In this document: positions 31,580 to 40,898 of the stretch, one piece after another
How the letters are laid out: each line of letters starts with the position of its first letter
How positions within the stretch are numbered: the stretch's first letter is position 1
Source: Adiantum capillus-veneris
Lineage: Eukaryota > Streptophyta > Polypodiopsida > Polypodiales > Pteridaceae
DNA: 64,000 bases
NCBI GenBank assembly: GCA_014529385.2
Contig: CM043967.1
Coordinates: 130,757,182 to 130,821,181, forward strand
Direction: 5' to 3'
Program-made: the position numbers and the translations under genes
The notes under the pieces: generated by a model
The model's database searches: none
The model's input: the letters and a program-made list of their open reading frames with translations, nothing else
What the model was told of the DNA's origin: nothing

Positions 31580-33865
31580 TCATGCAGGTTGAGTACTTGC
31601 AATATTACTGCTTGCTGCAACTACAAGTGTTGAAGTGCTAGATTCATGGGTAGCCGGCAAAGACGAGTGAACCACCTTGGCTTGTGAATGTTGGCTATCC
31701 TTCAACTTTGCTAGAGTTTGCAACGTAGGTGACTTTGCTTGAATGATAGGGGTAAGAGTCGGTGGTCGCGTCGTGACACTACCAGTATCCCAATCAATAG
31801 TGCATTTGGTTGCCAACATCCACGTGCGTCCCAGGTTTACGTTGCCTTCCATAGCTCCCGCGGGCATGACTAGAAACCTCTGCACTATGCTTCCATTGTC
31901 ATAGACAACAGGGGTCTGAAGGACTCCAAGAATAGCAGTTTTCTTTTTATTAATGCCCTTGACTTGCATCGTACTCGGGGATAGGGTCGGTTTCCCTAAT
32001 TGACACCAAACTCCATAGGATAACAAATTGTGTTTAGCTCCCGTATCTAATAAGGCATTGTATACTACTTTCCCATAGGGGCTATTTAGCTCAATTGGGT
32101 ATCGTAGGGGTGGCTCAGATTCTAATGAGTCGTCATCTGTGTCCTCGAAAAATGCTTGCGTGATTCCCAGATTAGCCTCTCGTTGGCGTCTAAGACGTTG
32201 TCGTTCTCGAGCCTCAACTCTTGCTTGGATTTTTTTAAGCTCTGCTTGTTCCTTGGCAGCCTTCTTTTGATGGATGGCTTGCAACTCTTCTTGGCTTAGA
32301 GGATCATAATATCTTTTGAATTTACTCCCATTAAGGAATCCAATGGTTTCAACTCCATCTAGAGTCTCCACACGAATGGTACCTTGCGGGGTAATTTCAC
32401 ACACTCGATATGGCCCCTTACCAGTGTATTTCAGTTTCTTCTTTTCATTACGTACCCCGTACATAAGAACTTTATCACCAACCTTGATGTCTTTATCCTT
32501 TAAATGGCTATCAAACCACTTCTTTCTCCTATCCTTCTCCACTAGAGCATTTCGCACAGCTAATTGCCTCTCTTCATCTAGCCTTTCCAGGATATATAAT
32601 CGCTCCACTAAGGGGTTACCATCCCAACCTTCTTGAGAAGCTACTTGAAGACTAGGAATGACAAACTCCCATGGCATAACTGATTCTTGGCCATACACCA
32701 TCTTAAACGGTGTGCAATTAATAGCAACTTTATACGCAGTACGATAAGCCCATAAAGCTGATGTAAGCTTTAGGTCCCAATCAGTGCGATGAGCCTCGAC
32801 TGTCTTTGTCAAAATGGAGATGAGAGTTTTGTTGGTACTCTCAGCTTGGCCATTTGCTTGGGGATAATAGGGTGTAGACTTGTGGTGTGATATCATGAAG
32901 TTTGATGTGAGTTCTTTTATTACTTCATTTATAAAATGAGTTCCATTATCACTCACAAGTTCAAAGGGGCATCCAAAACGTGTGATAATGTTCTCAAAGA
33001 GGAACTTAGCTGTTGTTTTTGCATCCGCCTTCCGTGTTGCTTTTGCTTCAGCCCATTTGGTTACATAGTCGGTAGCCACCATGATATATCGTGATTGCGT
33101 GTTACGTGCAGCCGGACTAATCGGTCCTACAAAGTCTAAGCCCCACTTTTCAAACGGTTGGGTTACCTTGATGGGATGTAGAGGCATCCTATCCCTTCTT
33201 TGTGTCTTGTTGAAGCGTTGGCATTCATCACATCCCTTTGCAAAAAGTGATGCATCCTTAAACAGAGTGGGCCACCAATAGCCTGACTGTAAGATCTTTC
33301 GGGCAGTCAAGTTTCCTGAAAAGTGACCACCAGCTACTCCCATGTGTGCCTCTTGTAGAATATATAAATACTCATCCTCGCGGGCACGGCGTCTAAGAAC
33401 ATCATCTTTTCCTCTCTTATAGAGAGTTCCAGCCAGTAAGCAATAGGGTTCGCATTTCTTGATTAATTTTCGAGCTATGTCTTTTCGCGGTTCTTTGGGT
33501 GGAAAACCATTAACTAAGAAGTTAACAATCTTTTCACTCCATTCAGGCATTGTCTCAACAATGAACAAAGGAGTATCAGGCAATTCATCATCAACCCCCG
33601 TAGGAGCTTCGCCATTAGGGATACGAGATAAATGATCTGCCATGACATGTTTCCTCCCAGGCCTCACAACAACGGTGAAGTCAAACTCAAGAAGAATTAA
33701 CAACCATCGTGTAATTCGACCTGTGGAACACGGCTTGTTTACCAAATATAGCAATGCTTGATGATCAACATAAAACACAAACTTGGTAGCAAGAAGGTAA
33801 TAGCGAAATTTCTTTACTGCGTAAATCATAGCTAGACCTTCGCGCTCTGTAGTAGTGTAGTTCAT
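31580..33865 (-). CDS. gypsy RNase H-integrase with C-terminal second protease domain (761 codons)
   Basis: Uninterrupted frame. Residues 1-82: RNase H part (E-R-E-G-L-A, Y-V-D-H-Q-A-L, H-V-M-A-D-H-L-S-R). Residues 174-215: integrase H-H-C-C zinc domain (H174, H181, C212, C215). Catalytic core D244 (W-G-L-D-F-V-G-P), D306 (V-S-D-N-G-T-H-F) and E342 (Q-A-E-S-T), all intact. Residues 484-486: G-P-Y of the GPY/F module. Residues 523-570: a Lys/Arg/Glu-rich, probably helical linker. Residues 590-700: a retropepsin-like domain with A-L-L-D607-T-G-A and, 70 residues later, N-L-G-R-T-W-M. No chromodomain is seen. The first RNase H residues lie across a stop at 33,878. Integrase inserts cDNA; the extra protease-like domain is unusual at this place. 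Confidence 0.85.
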   Translation of the reverse strand: MNYTTTEREGLAMIYAVKKFRYYLLATKFVFYVDHQALLYLVNKPCSTGRITRWLLILLEFDFTVVVRPGRKHVMADHLSRIPNGEAPTGVDDELPDTPLFIVETMPEWSEKIVNFLVNGFPPKEPRKDIARKLIKKCEPYCLLAGTLYKRGKDDVLRRRAREDEYLYILQEAHMGVAGGHFSGNLTARKILQSGYWWPTLFKDASLFAKGCDECQRFNKTQRRDRMPLHPIKVTQPFEKWGLDFVGPISPAARNTQSRYIMVATDYVTKWAEAKATRKADAKTTAKFLFENIITRFGCPFELVSDNGTHFINEVIKELTSNFMISHHKSTPYYPQANGQAESTNKTLISILTKTVEAHRTDWDLKLTSALWAYRTAYKVAINCTPFKMVYGQESVMPWEFVIPSLQVASQEGWDGNPLVERLYILERLDEERQLAVRNALVEKDRRKKWFDSHLKDKDIKVGDKVLMYGVRNEKKKLKYTGKGPYRVCEITPQGTIRVETLDGVETIGFLNGSKFKRYYDPLSQEELQAIHQKKAAKEQAELKKIQARVEARERQRLRRQREANLGITQAFFEDTDDDSLESEPPLRYPIELNSPYGKVVYNALLDTGAKHNLLSYGVWCQLGKPTLSPSTMQVKGINKKKTAILGVLQTPVVYDNGSIVQRFLVMPAGAMEGNVNLGRTWMLATKCTIDWDTGSVTTRPPTLTPIIQAKSPTLQTLAKLKDSQHSQAKVVHSSLPATHESSTSTLVVAASSNIASTQPA
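31765..32100 (-). other. second retropepsin-like domain, downstream of integrase
   Basis: Codons 590-700 of the 761-codon frame. A-L-L-D-T-G-A-K-H-N-L at 32,047 onward has the full D-T-G-A active site. Beta-strand-like Val/Ile-rich patches follow, then N-L-G-R-T-W-M, the counterpart of the I-L-G-R motif of retropepsins. The element's normal protease lies 4 kb upstream and has D-G-G instead of D-S/T-G. Whether the domain is active is unknown. Confidence 0.7.
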
Positions 33866-34870
33866 CTCGGCATCATTTAATTAGCGACTTGCAAAGATAA
33901 TAGGGTAGTCCAATTTATGTTCTCTTGGTTGAGTTAGAACACACCCAATAGCAAAATTTGATGCATCAATATGCACATGAAAAGGTACATTCCAATCAAG
34001 TGTTCGCAGGATTGGAGCACTTGTTAGGGCCTTCTTTAATAACTCATAAGATTGATGACATTCTTCCGTCCAGTGAAACTTGATAAGAAGCTTGTACAAT
34101 GGACGCGCTATCTCGGCAAAGTTTAAAATAAATCTTCGATAATAACCAACATGGCCCATAAATCTTTGAACTCCTTTATAGTTCGTAGGTGGTGACAAAT
34201 CGGCAATGGCTTTAATCTTACTCCCATCTGTGGATATTCCGTTCTAGGACACTATATGCCCTAGAATGACTCCATGCTTAACCCAAAATTGGCATTTGAA
34301 AGGGTTTAATGAGATGCGATAAAATCTGCACCTTTCAAATATTTTTCGTAGATATAACAAATGCTTCTCCCAAGAAGAATAAACACAAAGGTTGTCTAGG
34401 AAAGCTTCACAAAACTCCCTTAGAAATTCTTTAAACGCAGTGTTTAAAAATGTAGCAGGGGCATTCGTTAAGCCAAAATCCATAACACGAAATGCAAACA
34501 CTCCAAACTCTGTGATAAAAGCAGTTTTAGCTTGGTCCTCTAATGCAATTGTGATTTGATTGTAACCAGAGTACTCATCTAAAAAGCTTTAAGCTTCCTT
34601 GCCCGCAACTGTTTCAAGCACATGTTCTGAATATGGCAAGGGATAATGATCTCTCCTAGTGGCTGCATTAACTTTCTTGAGGTCCACGCACACTCTTAGT
34701 TTCCCATTCTTTTTTGGCACAATGAATATTGGAGAAACCCATTCTGAGTGCTCAATAGGGTATATGAATCCACATTGGATAAGTTTTTCAATCTCCTCTT
34801 GTACAATTTTGGCGTACTTAGGATTCATTGGATAGGGTCGTTACTGGACGGGTTTAGCAGTGTTGATCAT
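33866..34870 (-). pseudogene. gypsy reverse transcriptase and RNase H start, with stops
   Basis: R-P-Y-P-M-N-P begins just after a TAA near 34,838. V-S-P-I-F-I-V-P-K-K-N-G and R-V-C-V-D-L-K-K-V-N-A near 34,680-34,750 are fingers/palm motifs. A stop interrupts near 34,586. F-R-V-M-D-F-G-L-T-N-A-P-A-T-F near 34,445-34,490 and F-L-D-N near 34,391-34,402 follow: the active site should read [YF]-x-D-D, so the second Asp is now Asn. After a stop at 34,241, G-Y-Y-R-R-F-I, P-L-Y-K-L-L and H-I-D-A-S-N-F-A-I-G at 33,950-34,150 mark the connection and RNase H. Dead copy. Confidence 0.88.
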
Positions 34871-37405
34871 GGGAATTGTATGTTGCACCACAGAAGGTGG
34901 AATGCCCTTCATGTCATGATATGTCCAAGCAAAGATATCCTTGTATTCCTTGAGGAGCTCCTTAAGTACAGCCTCTTCAATTTCGGTAAGGTCTTGAGCA
35001 ATAAAGACTGGTTTAGACTCCTCACTTGGTTCTGCTAATTCTATCTCTTTAACTACCGCTGGATCATCATAGACTCCACTGCTTTCATTGGTAGGTATTC
35101 GTTGGGCCTTGGCATACACAACCTTTCGCTCCCCCGTGGTATAAGATTTAAAATGTTCAGGAGCCGTGTGTAAGTCAGCAGGCTCTTGTCCTGACGGAGA
35201 CCTTTCTTTTAGTTTTGCCTCCTTTTGTTGTTGTGCTAACTCTCGGTTTTGACGTCTTCTTATAGTTCGAATCAATTTCGGCTCTGTAACCTCCAATTGA
35301 GCGAGGTCAATGGGTCGCGGGCTGCACCACATGACACTCTGGAGATGTTCACCCCAATTGTCTACTAGCTTTCGATGAGCATCACATGCCCCTAGATAGC
35401 TAAGCCATTCTGCAGTAGATCTTTCCTTGTTTATCCTAGCTCTCACATTTGCTCGATATCGTCGTCTCTTATATGACCTTTGTTTCTTGTTAAGGTTTTG
35501 ATTTTGGTAAATGTTTGAACTCGACTCGCTTGATAGGTCTTCGCTTGTATCTTCTTCACTCTCATATAAATTACCATAGATGGTCGTACTAGACCTTGAG
35601 TGTTCAATTTCTATACTTGGCTCACTCGATGTTTCCTCAGGTTCTGAATCCATTTCTCCCTGAGATTCCGTTTCTAATGTGTATTGGCCTGAAGCCTTTG
35701 AGGAATCATCGGTTTCACTCTCAGGTAGGTGTGCCTCTTTCTTATCATCGGATGTTACATGCGCTACACCTAACATGTTTACTGGTGCAATCTGTGGTAT
35801 CTCTTCCCCATTTGGTGTTACCCAGGTTGTTCCTCTAGCTCCCCATGTATCTATAGTTGCCGCTAGGTGTACCCAATCGACATTGTCTGACTCAGCCATT
35901 CCGGGTAGGATATCCATATAAGGAGATTTCTCCCCAATATCCATGTCTTCGTTACACGTGTAACAATACTGTAATGAAGCTGAGTGAATTGTTGTGTCTG
36001 ATCGATTATCAATGATGAATTTATTTCCTAGAGGATGCGTTCGACCACTTAAAAGATCAACTCGAATGACAGAGTCTTGGAACTGTAAGTAGACGTGGTT
36101 TTTGGACCAGTCATGCACCATTTTTGCTTCCCTCATGAATGGACGCCCTAAGATCATCTGAAATGACATAGGATGCTTGGAAAAATCCATAAAAATGAAA
36201 GTTTGCCTTACCTTGTGTCCCAAGACCTTGATCCTGAGATCCTTTAGCATTCCAATAGGCGTAACAATAGATCCATTAGCCATTTTTACCACTACGCTTG
36301 TGGCTTCAAGGTGAGGTCGCCCCATAGATTCCCAACAACTCTTTGTCACCATGCTGACTCCCGCACCACCGTCAAGGACTCCCTTTACAGTTAATCCTTT
36401 AGTAGTGATTGGCAGAGTAGCATTAGATTCATCACCTTCAAAGTATTGCCTCAACTTGTTAACGGGTACTTCAATTACAGATTCATGTCCCGCTAGGTCA
36501 GATGGTGGTGCTAAATGTTCCTCATCATTCATTACCGAGTCAGGTTTGTTCATATGTGCAAATTGTGGTAATCCGGCCTGTAATTCTCCATTGAGGAAGG
36601 CTCGAAGAGCTGAGACTAGCTCGGGGTCTTTATATAGTTTGGACATGATGGTGGTTCTAACCTCTGAAGACATGAAATCCATCAATTTGGCAACATTTAA
36701 TGGCATCTTGTGGGACGTAGGACCCTGACAAGAGAATCGTGAAGATGGAATCTCCACTTCCTCAAGGGGGTCGGGCATTCCCTCACCAAACATTCTCTCT
36801 AGTAGGAAAGGTGTGTGTCCACTTTCAGATGTCCTACCCTCACTCTCTTCCCGAATGATACTGGGTATAGCTAACGGCCTGTAGTTCTTGTGGGGTTGAA
36901 CTTGTGTGGGAAACACTGTGTCGGACATCTGGATATGTTTGGGTTCAGGTTCTAATGTTCGTTGAGTTTCTTCCACCAAACCCCTCAGTTGTTGGACTCG
37001 TTCAATTTCCACTGTTGGGTTTGGATAGGTTCCAATCTTTCCCTTGCAATCCTCATTTTTTGTCTCTCGTGGTTTATCTTGGGGGTTCGCAACTGGGTAG
37101 TTTAACTTTGAATACTCTTTTGGTGTTCGTAGTAATTCCCTCTCGTGATCCTCCTCACTGGCTTTTTCCTTTGTAGTAACAGTTTTGGTCTCCGTGGTCT
37201 CTATCGAATCTGAGTCATCCTCAGGGTCATTCATATACACGGGATCCTCTCCTGTCCCTATGTTAGTCTTTGAACTAGGTTTTAAGCTAGAAGCATTAAG
37301 GGATTTCTTTCTTTGTGTTTTCTTCTCTCGCTCGGCCAATGGATGCAGCATCTCTCTCTTCGAGGATGTAATTTTGCTTTTGGAGCATCGACCGTGTGAG
37401 TGCAT
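34841..37405 (-). CDS. gypsy protease-containing ORF (854 codons), variant active site
   Basis: Residues 1-300 are polar and charged linker. Residues 331-440 form a retropepsin-like domain: V-L-D345-G-G-A-G-V (a Gly replaces the Ser/Thr of D-S/T-G), I-V-T-P-I-G and M-I-L-G-R-P-F-M at 418-425. Residues 450-800 are an unusually long Ser/Glu/Lys-rich spacer with no domain I recognise. The last 45 residues (L-K-E-Y-K-D-I-F-A-W) are the normal approach to gypsy RT, reached after a stop near 34,838. The first Met is uncertain because the frame overlaps the nucleocapsid frame at 37,296-37,405. Confidence 0.75.
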   Translation of the reverse strand: MHSHGRCSKSKITSSKREMLHPLAEREKKTQRKKSLNASSLKPSSKTNIGTGEDPVYMNDPEDDSDSIETTETKTVTTKEKASEEDHERELLRTPKEYSKLNYPVANPQDKPRETKNEDCKGKIGTYPNPTVEIERVQQLRGLVEETQRTLEPEPKHIQMSDTVFPTQVQPHKNYRPLAIPSIIREESEGRTSESGHTPFLLERMFGEGMPDPLEEVEIPSSRFSCQGPTSHKMPLNVAKLMDFMSSEVRTTIMSKLYKDPELVSALRAFLNGELQAGLPQFAHMNKPDSVMNDEEHLAPPSDLAGHESVIEVPVNKLRQYFEGDESNATLPITTKGLTVKGVLDGGAGVSMVTKSCWESMGRPHLEATSVVVKMANGSIVTPIGMLKDLRIKVLGHKVRQTFIFMDFSKHPMSFQMILGRPFMREAKMVHDWSKNHVYLQFQDSVIRVDLLSGRTHPLGNKFIIDNRSDTTIHSASLQYCYTCNEDMDIGEKSPYMDILPGMAESDNVDWVHLAATIDTWGARGTTWVTPNGEEIPQIAPVNMLGVAHVTSDDKKEAHLPESETDDSSKASGQYTLETESQGEMDSEPEETSSEPSIEIEHSRSSTTIYGNLYESEEDTSEDLSSESSSNIYQNQNLNKKQRSYKRRRYRANVRARINKERSTAEWLSYLGACDAHRKLVDNWGEHLQSVMWCSPRPIDLAQLEVTEPKLIRTIRRRQNRELAQQQKEAKLKERSPSGQEPADLHTAPEHFKSYTTGERKVVYAKAQRIPTNESSGVYDDPAVVKEIELAEPSEESKPVFIAQDLTEIEEAVLKELLKEYKDIFAWTYHDMKGIPPSVVQHTIPMINTAKPVQ

Positions 37406-37997
37406 TCACTGGTGCTATGTTTATAGTTGGTGGTGTCCCATCAACAATCTCTATTATGTTCAATGGTGTGATTTTCGGTGCGTTTGGATTGTTAGGACAC
37501 TGTGCGATCAAATGATCTATGCCACAATGATTACAAGTGAGTATTGGCATTGCCAATGCATTCCCTTGACTTGTTTTCATTAGTGCAACATTCTTTTGCA
37601 TTCTAATGGGGCACTCACCTACTCGATGTGGTCCACCACATTCGTAGCATTGAAGAGGTGGTCTCTTGGCAAAACTATTAATGTTTTGGCCTCTTGCTGC
37701 TAGCGCAGTAGCTTGATATACCGGTTTGATTTGTCCCCAATGGTCTTCCATATAGTACATGGGACACTCCTCAAGCATGTCGACTCCATAGGTGATACTA
37801 GAGTCTATGTCCTCTTCGCAATCTACATAAGTACTAGATGACTCGCAACCTATTTGGTTCATAGGTGTAACTCTTGGATGAGGGGGTTGCGGTCCTAGCA
37901 CTGGAGGTGGCAACGGTGTGGTTTGGACCACATTTTGGGTTCTAGGGACCATGTGTTGTAATGGCAACTGTTGCTCCATGGGTGGGGTAGGCATCAA
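37296..37997 (-). pseudogene. gypsy nucleocapsid with two CX2CX3HX4C knuckles
   Basis: C-Y-E-C-G-G-P-H...C near 37,600-37,645 and C-N-H-C-G-I-D-H...C near 37,500-37,540 are zinc knuckles with three, not four, residues before the His. An upstream Pro/Gln-rich region and a patch of acidic and Tyr residues precede them. The frame overlaps the gag frame at 37,942-37,997, so a frameshift joins them. Followed by I-V-D-G-T-P-P-T leading into the protease frame. Confidence 0.75.
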
Positions 37998-38885
37998 ATG
38001 CAGGAACTCGAGGTGAGTCTGCCCAAGCTATAGGCGGTCTATTTTCCATGATGCGTTTAAGCATTAAGCAATCCTTCGCTTGATGGCCATACCTACCACA
38101 TGCGTTACAAGTCCCGTTAAACTTTACTCTGAAAGTAGGGCATTCACTCGTAGTATGTGGGCCCAAGCAAATTGAGCACCATTGTTGCTCCCTTCTTGGA
38201 TACATATGAGTGTTCTGTGGAGCACGATTACCCCTAAGGCTTTCTTGGATGGCCTTTGTGAGATCTGCCAAAGTCATCTCAGATATCGTTTGCTCTTTCA
38301 CGATTGGCTTTATCTTCATTGGCTCATGCCCTAATGCTTGCGAGCTACTTGACTTCGGCTCGGCAGACACTCTTTCTCCTGCAATCATTAAATTATCCTC
38401 CAATTGGATTGCATTCATGGTGATTGCTTCCCAAGTAGTGATACCTCTAATGACTAGGCCATTATAGATACTTTCATGTCGTAGTCCCCTAATGAATCTA
38501 TCGAGCAATTGGTTGTTGTTGAATCGCTCGTTTGGATTGCATCGAGAATTCAAATTCTTTAGGCGACTAATGAAGTCTCTCACGGATTCACCTTCTTCTC
38601 GTTGGGCTTTCTGGAGCTGAGAGGCTACACCCCAAAGTACTCCCTCTCGTATGTATTCTTTTAAGAACAGTCTCCTAAGAGTAGAGTAGATCGTTTTCTC
38701 TTCTACTCTTAAGGTTCTATACCAATCTCCAGCCTTTCCGCTTAGGGTCAAACTCAAAGCCTTACACTTATGTAGCTCATTGTGCTCTTCCAAGGAATCG
38801 CACACATGTTCAAAGACTTCCATATGCTTTCTAGCATCTCCGTCTCCATTGAATTTCTGTGTGAGCTTAGCTACTTGAACTGCCT
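37942..38885 (-). pseudogene. gypsy capsid-like gag plus two zinc knuckles
   Basis: F-N-G-D-G-D-A-R-K-H-M-E-V-F near 38,815-38,855, then L-S-L-T-L-S-G-K-A-G-D-W-Y-R, F-I-S-R-L-K-N-L-N and R-F-I-R-G-L-R: the conserved order of plant gypsy gag domains. C-S-I-C-L-G-P-H...C near 38,140-38,180 (CX2CX3HX4C) and C-N-A-C-G-R-Y-G-H...C near 38,070-38,115 (CX2CX4HX4C) follow. A frameshift at about 38,875 separates it from the N-terminal frame. Confidence 0.8.
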
Positions 38886-40547
38886 TGCTCCTAGGCTCTC
38901 TCTATCAGGTGCACTACGCATGTTTTCCGTAATAGAGCGACCGATAGTTTGAGCAAATGCTGCCAGATCTCCTATTTGAGCAGGTATAATGGGTGTATGT
39001 GCTCCTGGAACCACATGTGAGATGGGAGTTGGCCTTGGCCTTGTCATACGCGCGGCTCTTGGGTCCCAAATTTCGTATGGTGGTGTACCAGACGGTGGTC
39101 CAAAGTTTACAGGCGTGGCCCTAGGCATAGGGGGTGCCTGATATGGCATGTTATTATTCAATGGCATGGCTCCACTTGTATAAGAGCTTGGATAATTCCA
39201 TTGTGGATTGTAAGCTCTTGGAATAATCGGAGGTGTAGGAGCTACATGAGGCTGAGGTATGACAGGTGCACATGATTGATACATACATGTAGGTATAGTT
39301 GGGGGCACTGTGCTACTAGGCATCGGCGCAGTGTTAACAAATGAACTCCATGGTGTACTTCTTGTCATGCTCACCATTGGGATATGCATGGTAGCCGTAG
39401 TGTCATTAAGAGAAAGATGAGCTAGATCTGGAAAGGTAAAGCTACCACTTGTGGGCTCAGATTGTACTGAGGCTCTTGGCGAAACAACATATGGAGGATC
39501 AATGGGGCTCACTGAGGGAGTCTCCATTTGTGACATGGTTGGTTGGTTGGCCTTTCCCGTATCCAAGAATCTCATTAGGCCTGTTGAAGGCATGTTAATC
39601 CCTGTGTTCTGTCTTTCTAACTCGACAATCCTATGGAGGACATCACAGACTTTCTGTTGTTGCTCATCTATGCTAGTAGCACCCGATGTGGATTGTAGAA
39701 CATCTAACCAACCCACATGATAGGTGTGTCCTGTGTACCGATCAGTTAAAGCTTCTGCTTGTAGGTCATACTCCCAATTTTCGTTTAGGAATATCCCATC
39801 TAGGCCTGGCGTGCTGGAGGTTTCCCTTGAAGTGGAAGCATTATTGCTCCCCATAGCTTGCCCCTCCGTGACTGCTACCTTGGGAGCACTCGGTTGCTTG
39901 GCTGGCATGATTGTTGTCATATGAGCCTTTGCTTTCAGGGCTCGACTTTGTTCTAGCCCTCGTAGGTTCTCAATTTCCCTCTCCCTTGTTGCTTGCATAT
40001 AGCGTTCGATCTCTTGCACTTTGGCAAGACTCCTACCATCGGGTAGTAAAACCTCAGAGGGAGATAGTCCTAAGGGATCAGGAGGTGCAGTGGATGGAAC
40101 ATTCACATGCACACTCTCAATAAGCATAGGGTCCATTTTAGGCAGGAATGACGAATTTACTTCCCCACTCCCTTCATTTATTTCATTAACCGCATGTTCG
40201 GAGCAAGTAGCTCTACTAAGGGTCTCTTTTAAGCGGCTAAACACGCTGGACCCGGGCCGTGGGCCCATGGCATGCATGTCTTGACTTGAACTATCAGGGT
40301 TTGGTGTAGGATACCCCTCCATGACTTCGTAGTCAGAGGAAGAATCACTAGACGCGATATGAGGATCTTGGGTCGCGCTACCTTGAGTCCCGGCCGAAGG
40401 TCCAGAACCTAGGGTGGAGGAATAATGGGTGCCCGCGTAAATGGAGGCACTACCAATATGCTCGTGCTCTAACACTCGTCCAGAGCGTAGGTTCATATGA
40501 CTTGGATCCCCTAGAAGTGTCAGTGAGGGCCCGTGAAGGCTGCTCAC
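38871..40547 (-). CDS. gypsy gag N-terminal region (558 codons)
   Basis: Starts M-S-S-L-H-G with M-N-L-R-S-G-R shortly after, a phrase seen near the N-terminus of many plant gypsy gag proteins. It is low-complexity, rich in Ser, Pro, Thr and Met, with a Pro/Tyr/Asn-rich section (codons about 400-500). No enzymatic motif. It runs into the capsid domain through a frameshift at its end. Sequence right of it to about 40,860 is a leader with a TATA-like TATATATA near 40,849. Confidence 0.65.
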   Translation of the reverse strand: MSSLHGPSLTLLGDPSHMNLRSGRVLEHEHIGSASIYAGTHYSSTLGSGPSAGTQGSATQDPHIASSDSSSDYEVMEGYPTPNPDSSSQDMHAMGPRPGSSVFSRLKETLSRATCSEHAVNEINEGSGEVNSSFLPKMDPMLIESVHVNVPSTAPPDPLGLSPSEVLLPDGRSLAKVQEIERYMQATREREIENLRGLEQSRALKAKAHMTTIMPAKQPSAPKVAVTEGQAMGSNNASTSRETSSTPGLDGIFLNENWEYDLQAEALTDRYTGHTYHVGWLDVLQSTSGATSIDEQQQKVCDVLHRIVELERQNTGINMPSTGLMRFLDTGKANQPTMSQMETPSVSPIDPPYVVSPRASVQSEPTSGSFTFPDLAHLSLNDTTATMHIPMVSMTRSTPWSSFVNTAPMPSSTVPPTIPTCMYQSCAPVIPQPHVAPTPPIIPRAYNPQWNYPSSYTSGAMPLNNNMPYQAPPMPRATPVNFGPPSGTPPYEIWDPRAARMTRPRPTPISHVVPGAHTPIIPAQIGDLAAFAQTIGRSITENMRSAPDRESLGARQFK

Positions 40548-40898
40548 CTAGTAATTTTGGGTGTTTTGCAACCCAAGTCTTTTCTTATTTTTTGATTTTT
40601 TGGTCCTTTTTTTCTGACCCAGCTATAGAATAGAACGTATGATAGCTCAAAACGAGCGTCTCGGTCAGAGGGACGTGCCGTGCTTTACAGCCCTCCGTTT
40701 GGTCACTTTATGCCCTTGGAATCCCTAAAACCGTCAATTTCCAGTAGGGAACTAGGCCCGAATTAGAAAGTCTAAGGGTGCAAGTGGGAAGAGAAGGGAG
40801 GAGAGTGGAGGACTTGCCCCACATGCTCTCATTCCCTCTTGAGGGGGTAGGGTATATATATAAGAGTGAGTCTAGTATATATCATAAGATTGAGGACT

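Larger units (their letters stand above)
30600..40550 (-). mobile_element. Ty3/gypsy retrotransposon nested in the CACTA element
   Basis: On the minus strand, from right to left: gag (40,547-37,300), protease (about 36,400), RT (34,870-34,240), RNase H (34,200-33,600), integrase (33,350-32,280), a second protease-like domain (32,100-31,765), a tail (31,570-30,914), a polypurine tract (30,893-30,909) and an LTR-like start TGTTTGTGG at 30,892. RT, RNase H and integrase in this order is the Ty3/gypsy order. Stops at about 34,838, 34,586, 34,241 and 33,878 and frameshifts in gag show decay, but the last 761 codons are open. No matching 5' LTR is seen right of 40,547, so element ends are approximate. 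Confidence 0.85.
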
